Part shown: positions 1 to 12,369 of the stretch, one piece after another
Numbering within the stretch: the stretch's first letter is position 1
Layout of the letters: the number at the start of each line of letters is the position of its first letter
Assembly: GCF_036785885.1 (NCBI RefSeq)
Contig: NC_092329.1
Location: 16,448,449 to 16,512,448, forward strand
From: Coffea arabica
Lineage: Eukaryota > Streptophyta > Magnoliopsida > Gentianales > Rubiaceae
Length of the DNA: 64,000 nucleotides
Direction of reading: 5' to 3'
Translations under genes and position numbers: made by a program
The notes under the pieces: generated by a model
Database searches by the model: none
Told to the model about the DNA's origin: nothing
Seen by the model: only the letters and a program-made list of their open reading frames with translations

Positions 1-720
1 GAAAATGAGACAATTTTTGGCATGGGAAATGAGAATGGAGATTTCGGAGCCCTATCCTAAAGTGAATCCAAAACTTTTAAACATACTCTATGCTAAATTA
101 TAAAGCTAATCCACGGAGGTTTTGTTCTAATAGTTAAGATTGAGATTTTAAAAATTAGAGGTTGTAGAATTAATTATTATCTTCTCCTTCTCTACTTTTG
201 AAATCTCATCCCTTTCCTACTTTCAAAAAAATTATGAAACTAAGTTACAGTAATGTCCAATTGTCTGAAATTTGTCAATTTTCTATAATCTTTCAATAAG
301 ATATATACTTTATTTTTTGGGTCATCGATGCATCTCTTGGTATATCCACGTACACTTTTACTCTACCCTTATCCTAGCACCTACCTAGGATCGATGCCAA
401 TCCAACTTATGAAATATTTCTCCTTAAATTTGTTAATGATCTATTTCATCTCTTTTAGAGGTTTGTTTAGATAAGATGGAAGGGATTTTTTTTTTTTGGA
501 CAATGAGATATATAAGATATTTCTGCATTTGTTGTGTAAATGCCTTTAGGAGATTGGTTGGTTACATCTATATTTTGCTACAAAAATGTGCAAAAGGTGA
601 AGAGCTTTGAAAATTTGATTTTAATTGTTGATCTATTGCTATAACTTCTGTTGCTTTTTACAAGCTAAATACCATATGAAATTTGAACAGAATATGAACT
701 TCTTTCTTTTTTCAATTATC
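1..720. other. Intergenic DNA left of the nested retrotransposon
   Basis: AT-rich non-coding sequence. I see no ORF of substance, no RNA gene and no transposon end here. It is the left flank of the large LTR element; the five bases at 721-725 (GTTGT) are the left copy of that element's target duplication. Confidence 0.6.
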
Positions 721-1092
721 GTTGTTGATAAGTGCATATTTTACATGTTTTAAGTGTATTTCACTATTTAGTTTTGCTGTGTTTTAACTACTTTTTATAG
801 TTAATTAACTAAGTTTCTAGTGAAAATATGCATTTTGTGGTTTAAGTGAAAAAAATTGCATTTCTATGGATTTTAATGGTTAAAATTTCATATTTTTGTA
901 GGTTTAATGATTCAATCATCTAATGGAATGAATTGAGAAGATAATTAGATGGTTATTGATGATTTGAAGTGATAAAAAGAAGATATGAAGTGCAAAATAC
1001 TCAAAGAATGAAGTGCAAGTTTCTCAACTTTGACATCTTGTGGTATTTCGGTTATATCTTGACCTATAACTATTAGATTAAGGTGATTCTTG

Positions 1093-1971
1093 TAGGACTG
1101 TCAATGGGGCTGGGCCAGCCCGAGCTCGGCTCGTTCGGCCCGACAGAAAGCCCGATGAGCCCGATCATTTAGTGAGCCGGTCTGAGCTTGAGCCTAAAAA
1201 ATAGGCCCGAATTAAATGTGAGCCGAGCTTGGGCCTTATTAGGCTCAAACCCGATATAGGCCCGGCCCTTTAATTACCTATATATATAATATTTATATTT
1301 TGATATTATGTATATTTATATATCCAAATATATTTTTACTAAATACTAAATATATATATAAATTACAAAATACAAAAATACATCTAAAGATTCTTTCATG
1401 AGATTTCTTGAGAGCCAATATTAGTAATGCATAACTAAATCTCTAATTTTTCTTATTGGTTGAGTAAATTTTTGTATTGGCATATTATTGGTTGATTTTT
1501 TTTGGTCTACAAATACAAAAATCATCAAGCATATTTGGATTTAAATCACAAGATTATAAAAAAAGTTTCAACTTTTAAAGATGTATTGGCTTATGATCGC
1601 ATGTTTTATTACTATTTTTCATGCATTTTAAATGGATTAAATATAAATATTGTTGAAAAAATTTTTGGTTTATATACTTTTTAAGAACTATTATTTGTTC
1701 ATGTTTAGTTTTAATATTATAGTCTTGTAAATGTTAACTTAGTTTTACAACTTAATAGTTATAGTAATTATATTAAGAAAATTAAGGAGTAATAAGTGAG
1801 CTTGGGCTAAGCCCGATTAAGGCTCACAACCCGAATATTATGTGAGCTGAGTATGAGCTTCACATTTACGAATCCGAATCTCATAGCCCGAAGCTCGAAA
1901 ATGTTTCAAATTAAATGAGCTGAGCTTGAACTCATCAAAGCCCGGCTCATTAGGCCCGATTGACAGGCCTA
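1093..1971. mobile_element. Non-autonomous hAT-type DNA transposon, copy 1
   Basis: The ends are inverted repeats, TAGGACTGTCAATGGGG on the left and the reverse complement of TAGGCCTGTCAATCGGG on the right. They are flanked by the 8-bp duplication GATTCTTG (1085-1092 and 1972-1979). An 8-bp duplication plus these ends is typical of hAT elements. The subterminal parts are full of short GCCCGA/GAGCCG-type repeats in both orientations, as expected for transposase binding sites. There is no transposase; the only ORF is about 60 codons and looks incidental. The empty site is visible in the 3' LTR (about 30120). A close copy lies at 47850-48696. Confidence 0.88.
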
Positions 1972-2368
1972 GATTCTTGTACCATTTTGAAGCTAAGAGA
2001 TATATTTACATTTGGCTTGAGACATTGAAGTCCAGTTTAGTCATTTTCCTTGCCAAAATGTCGAAATACATAAGTACATGTTCATTGTTGAAAGCTGAAA
2101 CGGAGTTCTGACTAGTTGAGAGTATTTTGGTCATTTCTCGGTCCACAAAGCTCTAATTGGATGATTCTTTAGGAATTGGAAAACTAACACAAAGAGCTAC
2201 AACTTTCATGTTTTGTGCAAGAGTTAGTTCAGCTTTCATCATTGAGAAAATATCAGTTGAAATTGGACCAAAAGTAGAGCAAGGATAAGATCTGCCCAGA
2301 ATGAGTTAACTTGCAAAAAGAGCAAAACGGGTGGTTAAAATGCAGGCATAGGCTGCGTTTTCTACCCA

Positions 2369-4450
2369 TGTGACAGCCCCACCTCCCCCTAAGGCGAACC
2401 AAAGGGTTCGGCGGACCGCCTGCCCAACTCTCGCCGGGACTCACTACAGTTCTCAAATAAATTACAATGCACATCTCAAAGATTACATCAAATACTCCAC
2501 AAATTTACATATCATAAGTGTGGAATGCACACCTACACTCGTTTCAATTCCAAACTTTCATACAATCCCCACTATTACACAAGAGGAGTCCGAATTCAAA
2601 CTATATAGGAGATATTACATCAAATACTCATCAAGTGAATCGAATTCAAATTCTACATGAGATATCCCTTCAGACACTAATAACTCAATACACGTGCTTC
2701 CTTTGCCTCGAGCCCTGTGGAGGGGGAAAAAATATGTTTTGGGGTGAGTTAAAAACTCAGCAAGTGTCCATTAAAATCGTTAATCAACCAGGTTCGCAAT
2801 AATGCATATAACTAATGTCATGAAAAAGTTGGCAAATGTATATATGTTGCTCTTGTGAGCCAGTAAAGTCATCGTACTTAGAACTCTAACGCTCAAACAG
2901 ATCCAGTAAGTCAAACAGTACAAGGGAGCCATCGGTGCTCCAAATAAACAGTGGTGGGGACGTTGGTTCTAAGTACAAGATTTTCCAAGAACTCATTGGA
3001 GCCAAATCATATCATGGTACACACACAAACACAAATGGTATGCAATCGAGTAACCAATGCAAGAATTAGTTCGAAAAGTAATGTTGGAAATAGCTGTGGA
3101 ATCACTCACCAACCACAGTTCAGGAACCTCATCCATCATAAATCATTGCCTTGCTCAAGTCCAAACCCTAGATCGCAAATATCATGTCAAACAAAAGGAA
3201 TTCTAAAAGCATCAAGTTCCTATCACCTTTTGGCATTTTAATCACAATTGAAGCTACACTTATCCGATTGAAACGAATCTTATGGTGTTACGAAGCTAAG
3301 ACATATACCAACATTTCTTATGAAGACCTCCAAAGCCAAATCATACATTTTCATGACCAAAAATCGACATCTTAGACTGAAAATGGAAACTGTCCATGAA
3401 ACAGGGTTTAAGGGCAGTTAAGGGTATTTTGGTCATTTCATAAGTTACAGAACTCCATTCGATCTAAAATTTTGCAGGTAGATAGCTAACTCATATATCT
3501 ACAACTTTCATGTTTTGTCCACAAGCTGGTTCGGTCTAAAACATGGATAAATTTGCAGTCCAAGTTGAGTCTAGAAACAAGGTAAAACTGAAATTACACT
3601 TCTAAACTAACCTTTGTATATAATCACAAGTACACATACGAATCATAAGATATACCACACATCTAATTAGGCCACAATGCCCCTTCAATATGAGCCAATT
3701 GATAGCTCCAAAACTAAACACAATTATACCAAAATTGGAAACCCTAAAACTGAAATTTCCGCACAAATTCTGAAATTTTCTGCAAACAACCACAACTAAC
3801 ACATAAAAGCTCCGTTTCACACCATATCTAGCTATCATTCCATGGCTAACCCACAATTATCATATAAAATCTGAAAATTCACTAATAAATCAGAAATTGG
3901 TCAACTCTACTTAAAATCATGAAATCATCCACAAAATAGCATATATAACATCTCTAATCCACCAATTAACCATCAATTGAAGTAGATAAGAAGTTCTTAG
4001 CAAGATATCTTCAAACCTCAAGAAAATTGATAGCTTAGTGCTCCCTCCTCCAAAACAACTCCACCAATAGCTTTAAACCTCCTTAGTGAGCACTTGTATG
4101 GAATAGATTGCAAAACTACCGGTGCAATCTCAAGTTTTGAGCAAGAAATTGAAGAACTTTCTCTCTTATTTTGCTCCTCAAAGTGCCGGCCAAGAAGGTG
4201 AAGAAATGAGAGAAATATCAGCTAAGAAACAAGATAAGGATGAACGAAAACAGCCAGTCAAAGTTGACTGCCGGAGGTGACACGTCACAATCGGGCCGGA
4301 TTCCAGGCAGTGGTGAAATCTATTTTTTTTTCAAAACCCACTAACAATCCGGCCAACAATCCAGCCAAGAACTAGCCAGATTTGCGGCCGAATTTGGTAC
4401 TAACCGTTTCCACCAAAAATTTTCTTTTCTTCTTCTTTCGGAGCTTCACA
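2369..4450 (-). mobile_element. Solo LTR 1 of the TGTGAC..TCACA family (2082 bp)
   Basis: It runs from TGTGACAGCCCC to GAGCTTCACA and is flanked by ACCCA at 2364-2368 and 4451-4455; the empty site is visible in the 3' LTR near 30515. TG..CA ends, a 5-bp duplication and no internal domain make this a solo LTR. Strand is given with the conserved GGGGCTGTCACA end as the 3' end, which is tentative. It is the shortest member: it keeps the terminal block, the acceptor-like module and two 185-bp-spaced modules, but I do not find the GTACTTTATC stem-loop. Confidence 0.85.
2713..2762 (-). promoter_or_regulatory. Splice-acceptor-like module of solo LTR 1
   Basis: On the minus strand a near-palindrome (GAGTTTTTAACTC) is followed by CTCAC, a pyrimidine-rich run and CCACAG|GG, 346 bp from the LTR end. 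The same ordered module is present in all seven solo LTRs. Confidence 0.5.
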
Positions 4451-5727
4451 ACCCATGTTTTCATGGATTCTAGCTGCAACTTGTACTCTATTCACACAAC
4501 CTTTTTGGCCACTTTTTCTGCAGAGATTTCGGCTGAAAATGAGCAGATGAGCATGGAAACTTTGAGAAGCAACCTTTCAGAGTTTTAAGAGTCAAAAATG
4601 CCACTAGAAACAACTCATTATGACTCTTTAATCCTCTATAAATAGAGGCTTTTGGGGAACATTTTAAAAACTTTGGGAAAGCTAGAGAAACTCCACAAAA
4701 ATGTAGCTTTCATTAGAATTTCCTTAGTTCATTAGTTAGGGTAATATAGTATAGTTAGAGTAGTTTATCTTTCTTGTATTTGTAGTTAGATTTGAATGAA
4801 AATTTGAAGAGCAAAAATAGAGAGTTAGATCTCATGTGACAAGGATGACTTCTTCCCTATCACTTTCTCTTTTGTATTTGATTTCATATTTAGCTATAAT
4901 ACAAGTTTGGATCTTGTTCCTTATGTGTAGTTAAAGTTTATGCTTAGAGTTATGTATGAACTTTCTATATCTTGTTAGTGATATTTATTTGGTTATTTGA
5001 TGAATTTTGATCAAGTTATTTATCACTTTTGCTTTTCTAATCATGATTAACTAGCTATTAATTGTGATAATCTTAAGGGATTAAGTTTACAATGAAAATT
5101 GGAATTTAGCACTAGTTCAAGGAAGTAATAAACCTAGGGAGTACACTCACAAAAGTAGAGGTGCACATTTGTGATTTTAGTGACTTGTTTTATGTAATTT
5201 CATAGAAAAAATGAACTTGTAGTTAGTTTTTTTTTTTACAAAAATAGGGATGCCATCCCTTAATTTATTTATAACCGAAAAGAGTACAACGAATAAGAGG
5301 GGGGCCAAACCTGACCTCTGTTAAAGTAAAAGAAACATCTAAGGAAACGCACATATGAAGGAATTATAAACACATAACAGATCATCAACCACATGAGGGT
5401 GTGTGACAGCCCCACCTCTCCCTAAGACGAACCAAAGGGTTCGGCGGACTGCCTGCCCAGCTCTCGCCTGAACTCAGTCGTTTACTTCAATCCTCAATCA
5501 AAACCAGAATAAATCCACAAGAATAAACATAACAACGATCCAAAACTTAAACGAAACTTATATATATTGCTATCTCAAAAAGAAATACAAACATCGATTA
5601 TACAGAGGTTCTCAATTCTTCACACAACCAGCCCGTGCCAAGCACTAGGGCGAGAACCAATACAAAAGAATCAAAAGAACTAGACTAAGCTAGTCGTTAC
5701 AAAGCTCTCGTCCTTACTCGCCTTCCT

Positions 5728-5776
5728 CTGTTAAGGAAAACAAAACTAAAGGAATGAGTTAAAAACTCAGTGAGGT
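5728..5776 (-). promoter_or_regulatory. Splice-acceptor-like module of solo LTR 2
   Basis: On the minus strand: GAGTTTTTAACTC palindrome, CTCAT as possible branch point, then TTTTGTTTTCCTTAACAG|AGG. It is 326 bp from the conserved LTR end. Confidence 0.5.
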
Positions 5777-6040
5777 TCCGAACACATAATCAAACAAGCA
5801 ATCCAATACATTAAACATAGAGTATCAATAATTCAAGAAACATTTACAAGGGAAAGCGATAATAACACATACATTAAAAGGATACGGGCTCACAGGGAGT
5901 CATTTATTTGTTTGTTCGTTCGTTCTCCTGTCATTCCCCTTATTCCTCCAATCATTTGAAAATGCGTTTTGTAAGTAAAACCCTCGTTCGTTCGTTCATT
6001 CACCCCCTCTTGGACATTGGCCAGGCTCCACCGACAACAA

Positions 6041-6059
6041 GGTAATACTTGAGTATACC
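6041..6059. repeat. Conserved near-palindrome of solo LTR 2
   Basis: GGTAATACTTGAGTATACC. It has one CG-to-TG change in the core relative to the copies in solo LTRs 3, 4 and 5, whose core is the perfect palindrome ATACTCGAGTAT. Confidence 0.55.
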
Positions 6060-6216
6060 AAACGTTCACGCCCAGGGTCACCATATCGCCCGACCGAGTC
6101 CGCTTCTGGCTCGAGTCGATCGGTAATGAAGGGCAGAACCCTGTTCAGCCAAAAGGCTTACATCATGCACAACTAATGTATCAAGCATTAAATCATTGAA
6201 AATTTCACGTTTCATT

Positions 6217-6249
6217 TAGGTCGAGCGCGATAAAGTACACGCTCGCCTA
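6217..6249. other. Covarying stem-loop of solo LTR 2
   Basis: Arms TAGG(T)CGAGCG and CGCTCGCCTA pair over ten bases with one bulged T. The 12-base loop is CGATAAAGTACA, i.e. TGTACTTTATCG on the other strand. It lies about 0.83 kb from the conserved LTR end. Confidence 0.65.
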
Positions 6250-8628
6250 GAAAACTCGTTTTGGAAATCCTTGAAAGCACTTAACACATTATCAAACAAT
6301 AACACAAGCCATGAAGTCAAAGAAAATATAGCAAACAAGGAACACTCACCTATTTAAGTAAAATAACGTCCAAAGTTTCCTTCCGGATACACCCTCAATC
6401 ACCAAGGTATCCTAATATAATCAAATGAACACATTATGCTTCAACCATCAAAGATGTAAGTGAGTCAAAGAAAATTCGAATACGTACTAGTACAAAGTAT
6501 AAATATGGTTTTTGGTAGTGAAAAGAGTACATTGAAACCAAAGGACATAAGTAAAATATTTGTAAAACTTAGACTCACTTGTAAAACTTTAAAATTGCTA
6601 TTTGAGTCGAAATGGCAAAGAAAACGTAAATACCCTAGATGGTTCACGTGGTATTCGCTCTCAATTTTTACTCAAGTCACAAGTATATCGACCTAGTTCT
6701 CGAGCGTAAATTTGGGCAGCACGCCCTTTGTATTTACCTATTTTCCAGCCATTTATGACTTCATTCTTTTCCTCAATCAAACCCAAAGTCATATACAAAA
6801 TCATCTCATTTCAATAGCCATTCCATAGGCTCCAAGTCATACAAGTACAAAATCAAGCTAGGAACATGTGCGGATATGAAGGTTGAGTCAAGAAACAAAA
6901 GACTGATTTGACGTTGTTTTGCGTAACGGACACAACCGAAGCTACGCTTATCCGATTGGGGTGAAATTTATACCGTTTCGAAGCTAAGACAAAGGCCTAC
7001 AACTTTGATGAAGACCAATCAGTCCAGTTTGTAGTGTATCTAGGTAAAAATCTCAAATAGCAGAACCAGAATCTCACATTCGGGCTTGTTAACCGCCTTA
7101 TGCGTAAACGACAATAACTCAGGCTACCGAAGTCCAAACGAGGTGATTCTAGGGACTTTGGAAAGCTGAAACATAGGGTTAAAAGGTTCATGTTTTGGGA
7201 AAAGACTGGTTTCATACGGATCAAGGTGAAAAACGCAGCCAACATGAGGAAATGTTAAAACTGTCTGCTGGACGCTACCTAGGGCAGTCTCAGGGGTATA
7301 TTTATCTTTTTTCAAGCTACGGTTGTCAGATTGAGGTGAAATTTTATAGTCAACTATAAAATATTATTATTTACAACTTTCATGTTTTGTGCTAATTCTA
7401 ATTTGGCCTCTAACATGGTCAAACAGTGCCGGTCAGAACAGGGGAGGTGCAAAACCGAAAATCTGGAATTTATGCCTACAAGTGCTAATCTTTATAATTC
7501 TAGCTTAAAACACTACCTCACCTCCTTATCTACACTTATTCCCATCATAATCCATCTAAACAAGAAGAAATATGGCTGATCAATACAAACCCTAACTCAC
7601 CAATTCTCCCAAAATCACCACAACTACTTCCATAGCTACCAATTTAACTAAATCATAAGTTATATAACAACTTAAACAAAAGTAAAAGAACCAAAGATAA
7701 GGGACAGCCAAAATACCTTAAGAACAAGCTTTCAAAGGATATCCTACACCTCTCTTTGAAATTTTTGGTTCCTTAAGCTTCCCAAGCTCTCAAACTATTG
7801 ATTAATCGGTTTAGATTTCTTGTTTTCTCACTTAAGTGGATCAAACTCAAGATGTATTATGGTTTCTTTCTCTTGGCTTTTCCCTCTCTTTCTCACGGTT
7901 CATATGGCAGAAATAGAGGCTGAAATAAAGTGCAATTGAAGCTTCAAGAAGTTTAAAAGGATAGGAATTGATTTGGGTCAAAGTGGACAAATGTCACCCT
8001 TGGATTGGAAGTCAATTTTTTTCCTTTTCTCCCTTATTTTGGTCCACAATTTCGGCTAACTTGAGCTGGTTTAAGGGCTGATATTTTGCACTAATATCAA
8101 GGCTATTTTATGATAAGAAAGTGGTAGTCAAGTGGGGTGTTCAATCGGTAGTGAACGGTACCCGTCGGCTCAACCCATTTTTCCTTAAATCGCGTATACT
8201 AGGGTTTTAACTTATAATTCACTAACTTATTATTACCACTTCTAATCACACATTTTTTTCTTATCTAAAACTCATTCTTAATCACCAAATTTAATACACA
8301 CTCCGTACCGAATAATCATACTACGAAAAGACATAAAAACCTTAGTTTACACTAACGATGAATGAAAAGGGAAAAGTCTTAATTCTATTGTTTATTCTAA
8401 CCCTTAGGGATGTAAATGAGTAGTATAGCTATTATAAGGTAATGGATTTCAAATAAAAAGGAATTTTAAGAAAATTGTGAGGGATTTTACAATTCCATTG
8501 GTTACAATTAAGGTTTCGATTAAAATATAGGAGATTTAAGAAAACCGGTTAGTCACAAGTAAACTAGGATTTTTTTTTTTTTTTTAGAATTTAGGGTTTA
8601 AAGAAGTCGGGGTATCACAGGGTGCCCC

Positions 8629-10327
8629 ACATTTGTGTGACTGTGAGTGAGCCTAAGAATACATGTTTGCATTGTTTTACTTTTTTTTGAGAGCTGTTTT
8701 CTCGCTTTCTTTGAAATCACTTGGGTAAATTGCTCTTGAACTAGGTTCTGGTCTTGATCTTTGTCTTTTTCACGTTGTGAATCATCATCTTCTTCTTCAT
8801 TTTTGTCATCATTGCATGTTGTACTTGAATGAAGAAAAAGCATTTGATGTGGTCGGGGAATCGTATCATGTAATTTCTCCCATTTAATCTCTTCGAACAC
8901 ATCTTTAAATTGTGGCACATCTTTAAACCATGGATTTTGAGGCATAGAGGATTTCGTTTCTGTTCTTGTACTTGTACTTGTACCCACAAGGGGTGTGTCT
9001 CCACCTAACACCATATCACGTGATTCATGAACTTGGTCTACCTTCGCGAGCACACCGTTTGTCATAGCAGACGTAATTCCATTAAGTTGCTATGAGGAGT
9101 CGCCAGCCTCCATCACCTTCTCTTCCGATGCAGCCTCTGTGAATGTGCCATTAGCTGGATGAATGGGAAGGTCATTCTCAGACCTCGGATCAGTGAATTT
9201 CCCATCCTCAAGTGGGTTTGAAGTCAAAATCTGCAACCCAACATCTACTCCATCCTCTGGCACCACAACCCGATCTGCGTCAATAACAGACTTTGCAGCC
9301 TTATGACTTTTGTCAATATTCGGTTGAAAATCATCAGGATTGATAGTATCCAAAACAAACTGCGAATTTTTCCCTATAGTGGCAGCCTCCGGAATTATTT
9401 GAACATGAGCAGTAGAGATTCCTTGTTCGTTGTTGACATCAGCAACCGATTTGCTCTGGACTGTTGTCACCTCCAACTTCTTCTCCTTGTCATTCATTAC
9501 TTTTGGAACATAGATTTGACGCTGTTTCTGTGTTTTAGAAGGGACTTCATGTATTGGCAGATCAAATCGCAAGATAGGATTTTTATGAAAGCACTTCTCC
9601 TCTGCATGTCCAAACTTACTGCAGAACCCACAATAAGATGGCCACATCTCCATCTCAACAGGTTGCCAAAACCCGAAGTGCTCATCACCTATCCAAATAT
9701 GCCTCACAGGATTAGACACAACATTAATCTCCGCTAAAACTTTGGCTACAGAAGGACGGCGCATGTCACTAGTTGATGCATCAATCTTAAGAGGCCTTCC
9801 CAAAGTAGACACAAGCTTGAATAACTGGGTCTGCTGAAAAAATGGAATTGGCAACTCTGGGAAACAAACCCAAATTGGAGCTATCGATAGTTCCTGGTTT
9901 GCCTTGAACTCTAACGACCACTTGGAGATTGCCATTGGTGACCTGTTAACGTGCCATATTCTATGTGCAAAAAGACGAGTGTAATCTTCCTCCAACACCG
10001 GACATATCAGAACATGTTTGTGATCTAGGAGCCCAATCTTACAGTCACCTCGTAAACCCAGCGAAAGGAAGAATTTCCTAATAACTTCCATGGGTGGTCT
10101 GCTGAACGAGAAGCGCCCCACCAAGAGTTTTGAAGCGGAACAGAAAGTTGCTCTATTTCCCTACGGGAGATGCGCAAGGCTGGCTCTCCTCTAAAGGTTG
10201 AAACCTCCCCCAAGGCTAAGGCATCAATTTGTTTCGTACCACCTGCCAGTACTGATGCAAAGGACCTCAAAACTGTAGTCCCACTGTCCGGATTGTCAGA
10301 TGGCCCATAGGCCGCCATCTCCGGCAA
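8629..10327 (-). pseudogene. LINE ORF1 (DUF4283 plus CCHC zinc knuckle), broken
   Basis: In L1-type plant LINEs this protein binds the element RNA. From the start MPEMAAYG at 10327 the frame runs through FRGEPALRISRREIE, then continues in another frame as VGRFSFSRPPMEVIRKFF, so there is a 1-base frameshift near 10110-10124. The DUF4283-like core follows (DHKHVLI, PIWVCFPELPIPFF, GRPLKID, HIWIGDEHFGFW). Next is the zinc knuckle CGFCSKFGHAEEKC, then a low-complexity acidic tail. An in-frame TAG at 9090-9092 interrupts the tail; the same frame resumes and ends with FTQVISKKARKQ, a usual ORF1 C-terminal motif. Solo LTR 2 cuts the extreme 3' part. Family assignment is firm from the DUF4283/CCHC arrangement; the gene is dead. 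Confidence 0.82.
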
Positions 10328-11011
10328 GTAGGGACGTAAAGCTGATGTCTATTTTGGCATCAAACGTGAGGAAATTGAGTTTCTAACCTTGGACAGATTG
10401 ATGTTCAGTTATTCAGCAAGAATGAAAGCAGCTGGAGTGACAACCATCTTTTTCAATTTCCCTTTCTCGAGAGCCCAATTGTATGCATATCTGTGAAGCT
10501 AGTGCTGGGGAATCTAGTGCTAAAGTTGGTGCTGAGGCTGCTGGAGCTGGATCTGGGGCTCCAGCAAGTTTAATTACCACGAAAGTAGGTATAAATTAAC
10601 TATAGGTATAATTGGTATACTGGCGAAAGCGGGTATCACATATATTAGGAAATTACGTCATAACTAACCAAGATAATAGCATTCACTTAACCGATAATTT
10701 CATTTGCAAGAGTAGTCAGGAATTCCATACCTCTAGAAGTTTTATATTGTTATTTTTATTACTTGTATTTCATGTTTGTAGCATAGATTTAATCTTTTGC
10801 ATATGTGATAGTGTAAATAATAAAAGAGTTCGAAAATCATCGGTAATTGACAATCTTTCCTGTGGAATCGATACCTAATACCCCTATGCTCAATAAAACG
10901 GCTCGTATACTTGCGAAAAATCGCGTGTGGAGTATTTAGGAATTTATAAATGTAAAACTTGACTGTGGAATGAGCTAATTATTATATGTATACCCTGCAC
11001 TCGTCATGTTT

Positions 11012-11030
11012 TTGCCGCCGTTGCCAGGGA
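11012..11030 (+). other. Primer-binding-site region of the Athila/Tat-like element
   Basis: Just after the 5' LTR end (11006) stands TTGCCGCCGTTGCCAGGGA, close to the GGCGCCGTTGCCGGGGA-type site of Athila/Tat elements, usually assigned to tRNA-Asp. Two or three positions are decayed. Confidence 0.75.
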
Positions 11031-11215
11031 AGATTTGCTCAATATTGGTGCTAAAAACTACTTTATTAATTTAGACAATTTTACTTGCTTTTCTTATTTT
11101 TGTTGTATTTAGTGTCTAGTTTGTTATGTGTGGTGTCTTGTTAAGTCTTTTATTTTGTGTTTAGTGTTGCTTTTATATGTGTCGAGTCACCTATTCTTCT
11201 TGACTAAACTTATTT

Positions 11216-12369
11216 TTGAATAATTTTGAAAACATGTTTAGCGACTCAAGAAAAGTAGAATACATGGGCGAACAATGCTTGAGAAGTGGAAGATCGGCAA
11301 TGGATGGTTACCAATTGCAAACCTCCTTGAATAGAGGTAATCGAGAAATTACCGAAGGGATGTCATTTGAAAATGGTTTAAGGAGTTTTATGGCTAAACT
11401 TGATATTATAACATTAAAAGTTCAATTGGACACCATTATGCATAAGATTGAGCAAAAGCGGAATGCTAATGCTTTTAATTCTTATCATGTGATTTGTGAC
11501 TTGTGTGGAGGTTATCATATTACTCATACATGTAGGCAAGTACAAAATGTGGATTATTTAATGAATTTGGGTATTGCAATCCTTATTTGATCAATATGGT
11601 TCTAATTGGGGCAATTCTTATGCTTATAGTTGGGATAATCAATGTGCTAATTGTGCTTCTCCTTGTTTATATGATGACCAATTCGAATGTGTCCAATATG
11701 AATCTAAGCCATTTTGGAAATTAGCAATAGAAAGGTTAGTTAATGCATCTTTACCTTGGAAATTAGTAAGTGAACCATTACCGAATGATTCTAATGCATC
11801 TTGGGAGCTAGTTATAGAAGAATCTTCTATTCAATTTTATTTAGCTATAGAAAAGTTAGCTAATGCAACCTCCAATCATTTTGCCAGAATTGAAGAAAGG
11901 TTAGATGAATTAACTTCTCACTTTTGTAGAATACAAGAACAATTGCATGTTAAATAACTCTAGCATGAACGGTGGAAATATTACATGTGAAAATGGATTG
12001 CATTTTGATGAAAATGATGCATCTAATGTCTGTTTCAATGAAGAAATATCCATTTCACATGATAATACATTTGGAACTAACTTTGAATCTCAAAAGGTGA
12101 GTATTAATGATTCATGTTTCACCCCTCTTGAGAAATATGTTGAAAGTATAGGTTTAAAAGATATTATTGTCCAAGAAAGGCAAGCCGATGTTCCTTCGGT
12201 AAGTGCTCAAGTGACACTCATTCAAGGTAATATCTACGATTCACTTGAGATTGGTAAACCACTTCCATCTCTCATATCATTTGAATATGTGGCTTTTCCT
12301 ATCACGCCACCTTTTAATGATCCACCACATGCTAAAATTATGGATTATTCTTTAATAAAGTCTCCTTGA
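11216..12369 (+). pseudogene. gag-like remnant of the Athila/Tat-like element
   Basis: Three overlapping frames (11216-11590, 11574-11957, 11947-12369) look like one ancestral reading frame broken by two frameshifts. The first contains CDLCGGYHITHTC, a C-x2-C-x3-H-x4-C knuckle with the spacing seen in Athila-type Gag proteins, followed by the asparagine/tyrosine-rich stretch usual after it. The second has an internal repeat (LAIERLVNA and LAIEKLANA) and a helical segment around ARIEERLDELTSHF. The third is acidic and not recognised. Gag would coat the RNA in virus-like particles; this copy cannot make an intact protein. It ends just before a segment (about 12395) resembling the GCGCTAGTTGGGA motif usually found after pol, so pol has been deleted between them. 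Confidence 0.6.

Larger units (their letters stand above)
5402..8619 (-). mobile_element. Solo LTR 2 (3218 bp), inside the LINE
   Basis: It runs from TGTGACAGCCCC to GGGGTATCACA and is flanked by GGGTG at 5397-5401 and 8620-8624. It contains the conserved terminal block, the acceptor-like module, the palindrome, the stem-loop and three modules about 185 bp apart (near 6985, 7170 and 7365). It is closest to solo LTR 4 around 6040-6160, where the two share a long segment near GTGACCCTGGG. No coding content. It shows the greatest nesting depth here (LTR in LINE in LTR). Confidence 0.88.
5231..10567 (-). mobile_element. L1-type LINE lacking ORF2, inserted in the 5' LTR
   Basis: On the minus strand it begins near 10567, carries ORF1 (10327 to about 8629), and ends in a typical plant LINE tail: a 3' segment (5401-5240) ending GGGATGGCATCCC followed by an A tract (poly-T on the plus strand, 5227-5237). 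After removing solo LTR 2, only about 200 bp separate the end of ORF1 from the A tail, so the endonuclease/reverse transcriptase ORF2 is missing. The target was the LTR sequence CTTGTAGTTAGTTTAATTA; AGTTT appears at both edges, but homology with the poly-T prevents fixing the target duplication exactly. The stretch 10330-10567 would be the 5' UTR. Confidence 0.8.
726..11006 (+). repeat. 5' LTR of the Athila/Tat-like element, split by insertions
   Basis: It aligns piecewise with the 3' LTR: 726-1092 matches 23453-23532 plus 29840-30115; 1980-2368 matches about 30130-30515; 4456-5230 matches about 30520-31290; 10568-11006 matches about 31298-31732. The gaps are exactly the hAT-type element, solo LTR 1 and the LINE. 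Net length without them is about 1.97 kb, equal to the net 3' LTR. Confidence 0.88.

Noticed and set aside
1502..1684. Small ORF (60 codons) conserved in both hAT-type copies (also 48213-48410)
   Set aside because: The whole element is nearly identical in both copies, so conservation of the ORF is not evidence of coding; no known domain and AT-rich composition.
5402..8619. Interpretation of the TGTGA..TCACA units as DNA transposons with TIRs
   Set aside because: The inverted ends are short and imperfect, the duplication is 5 bp, the ends are TG..CA, and there is no transposase; LTR termini explain all this better, though the lack of full-length members is noted as a finding.
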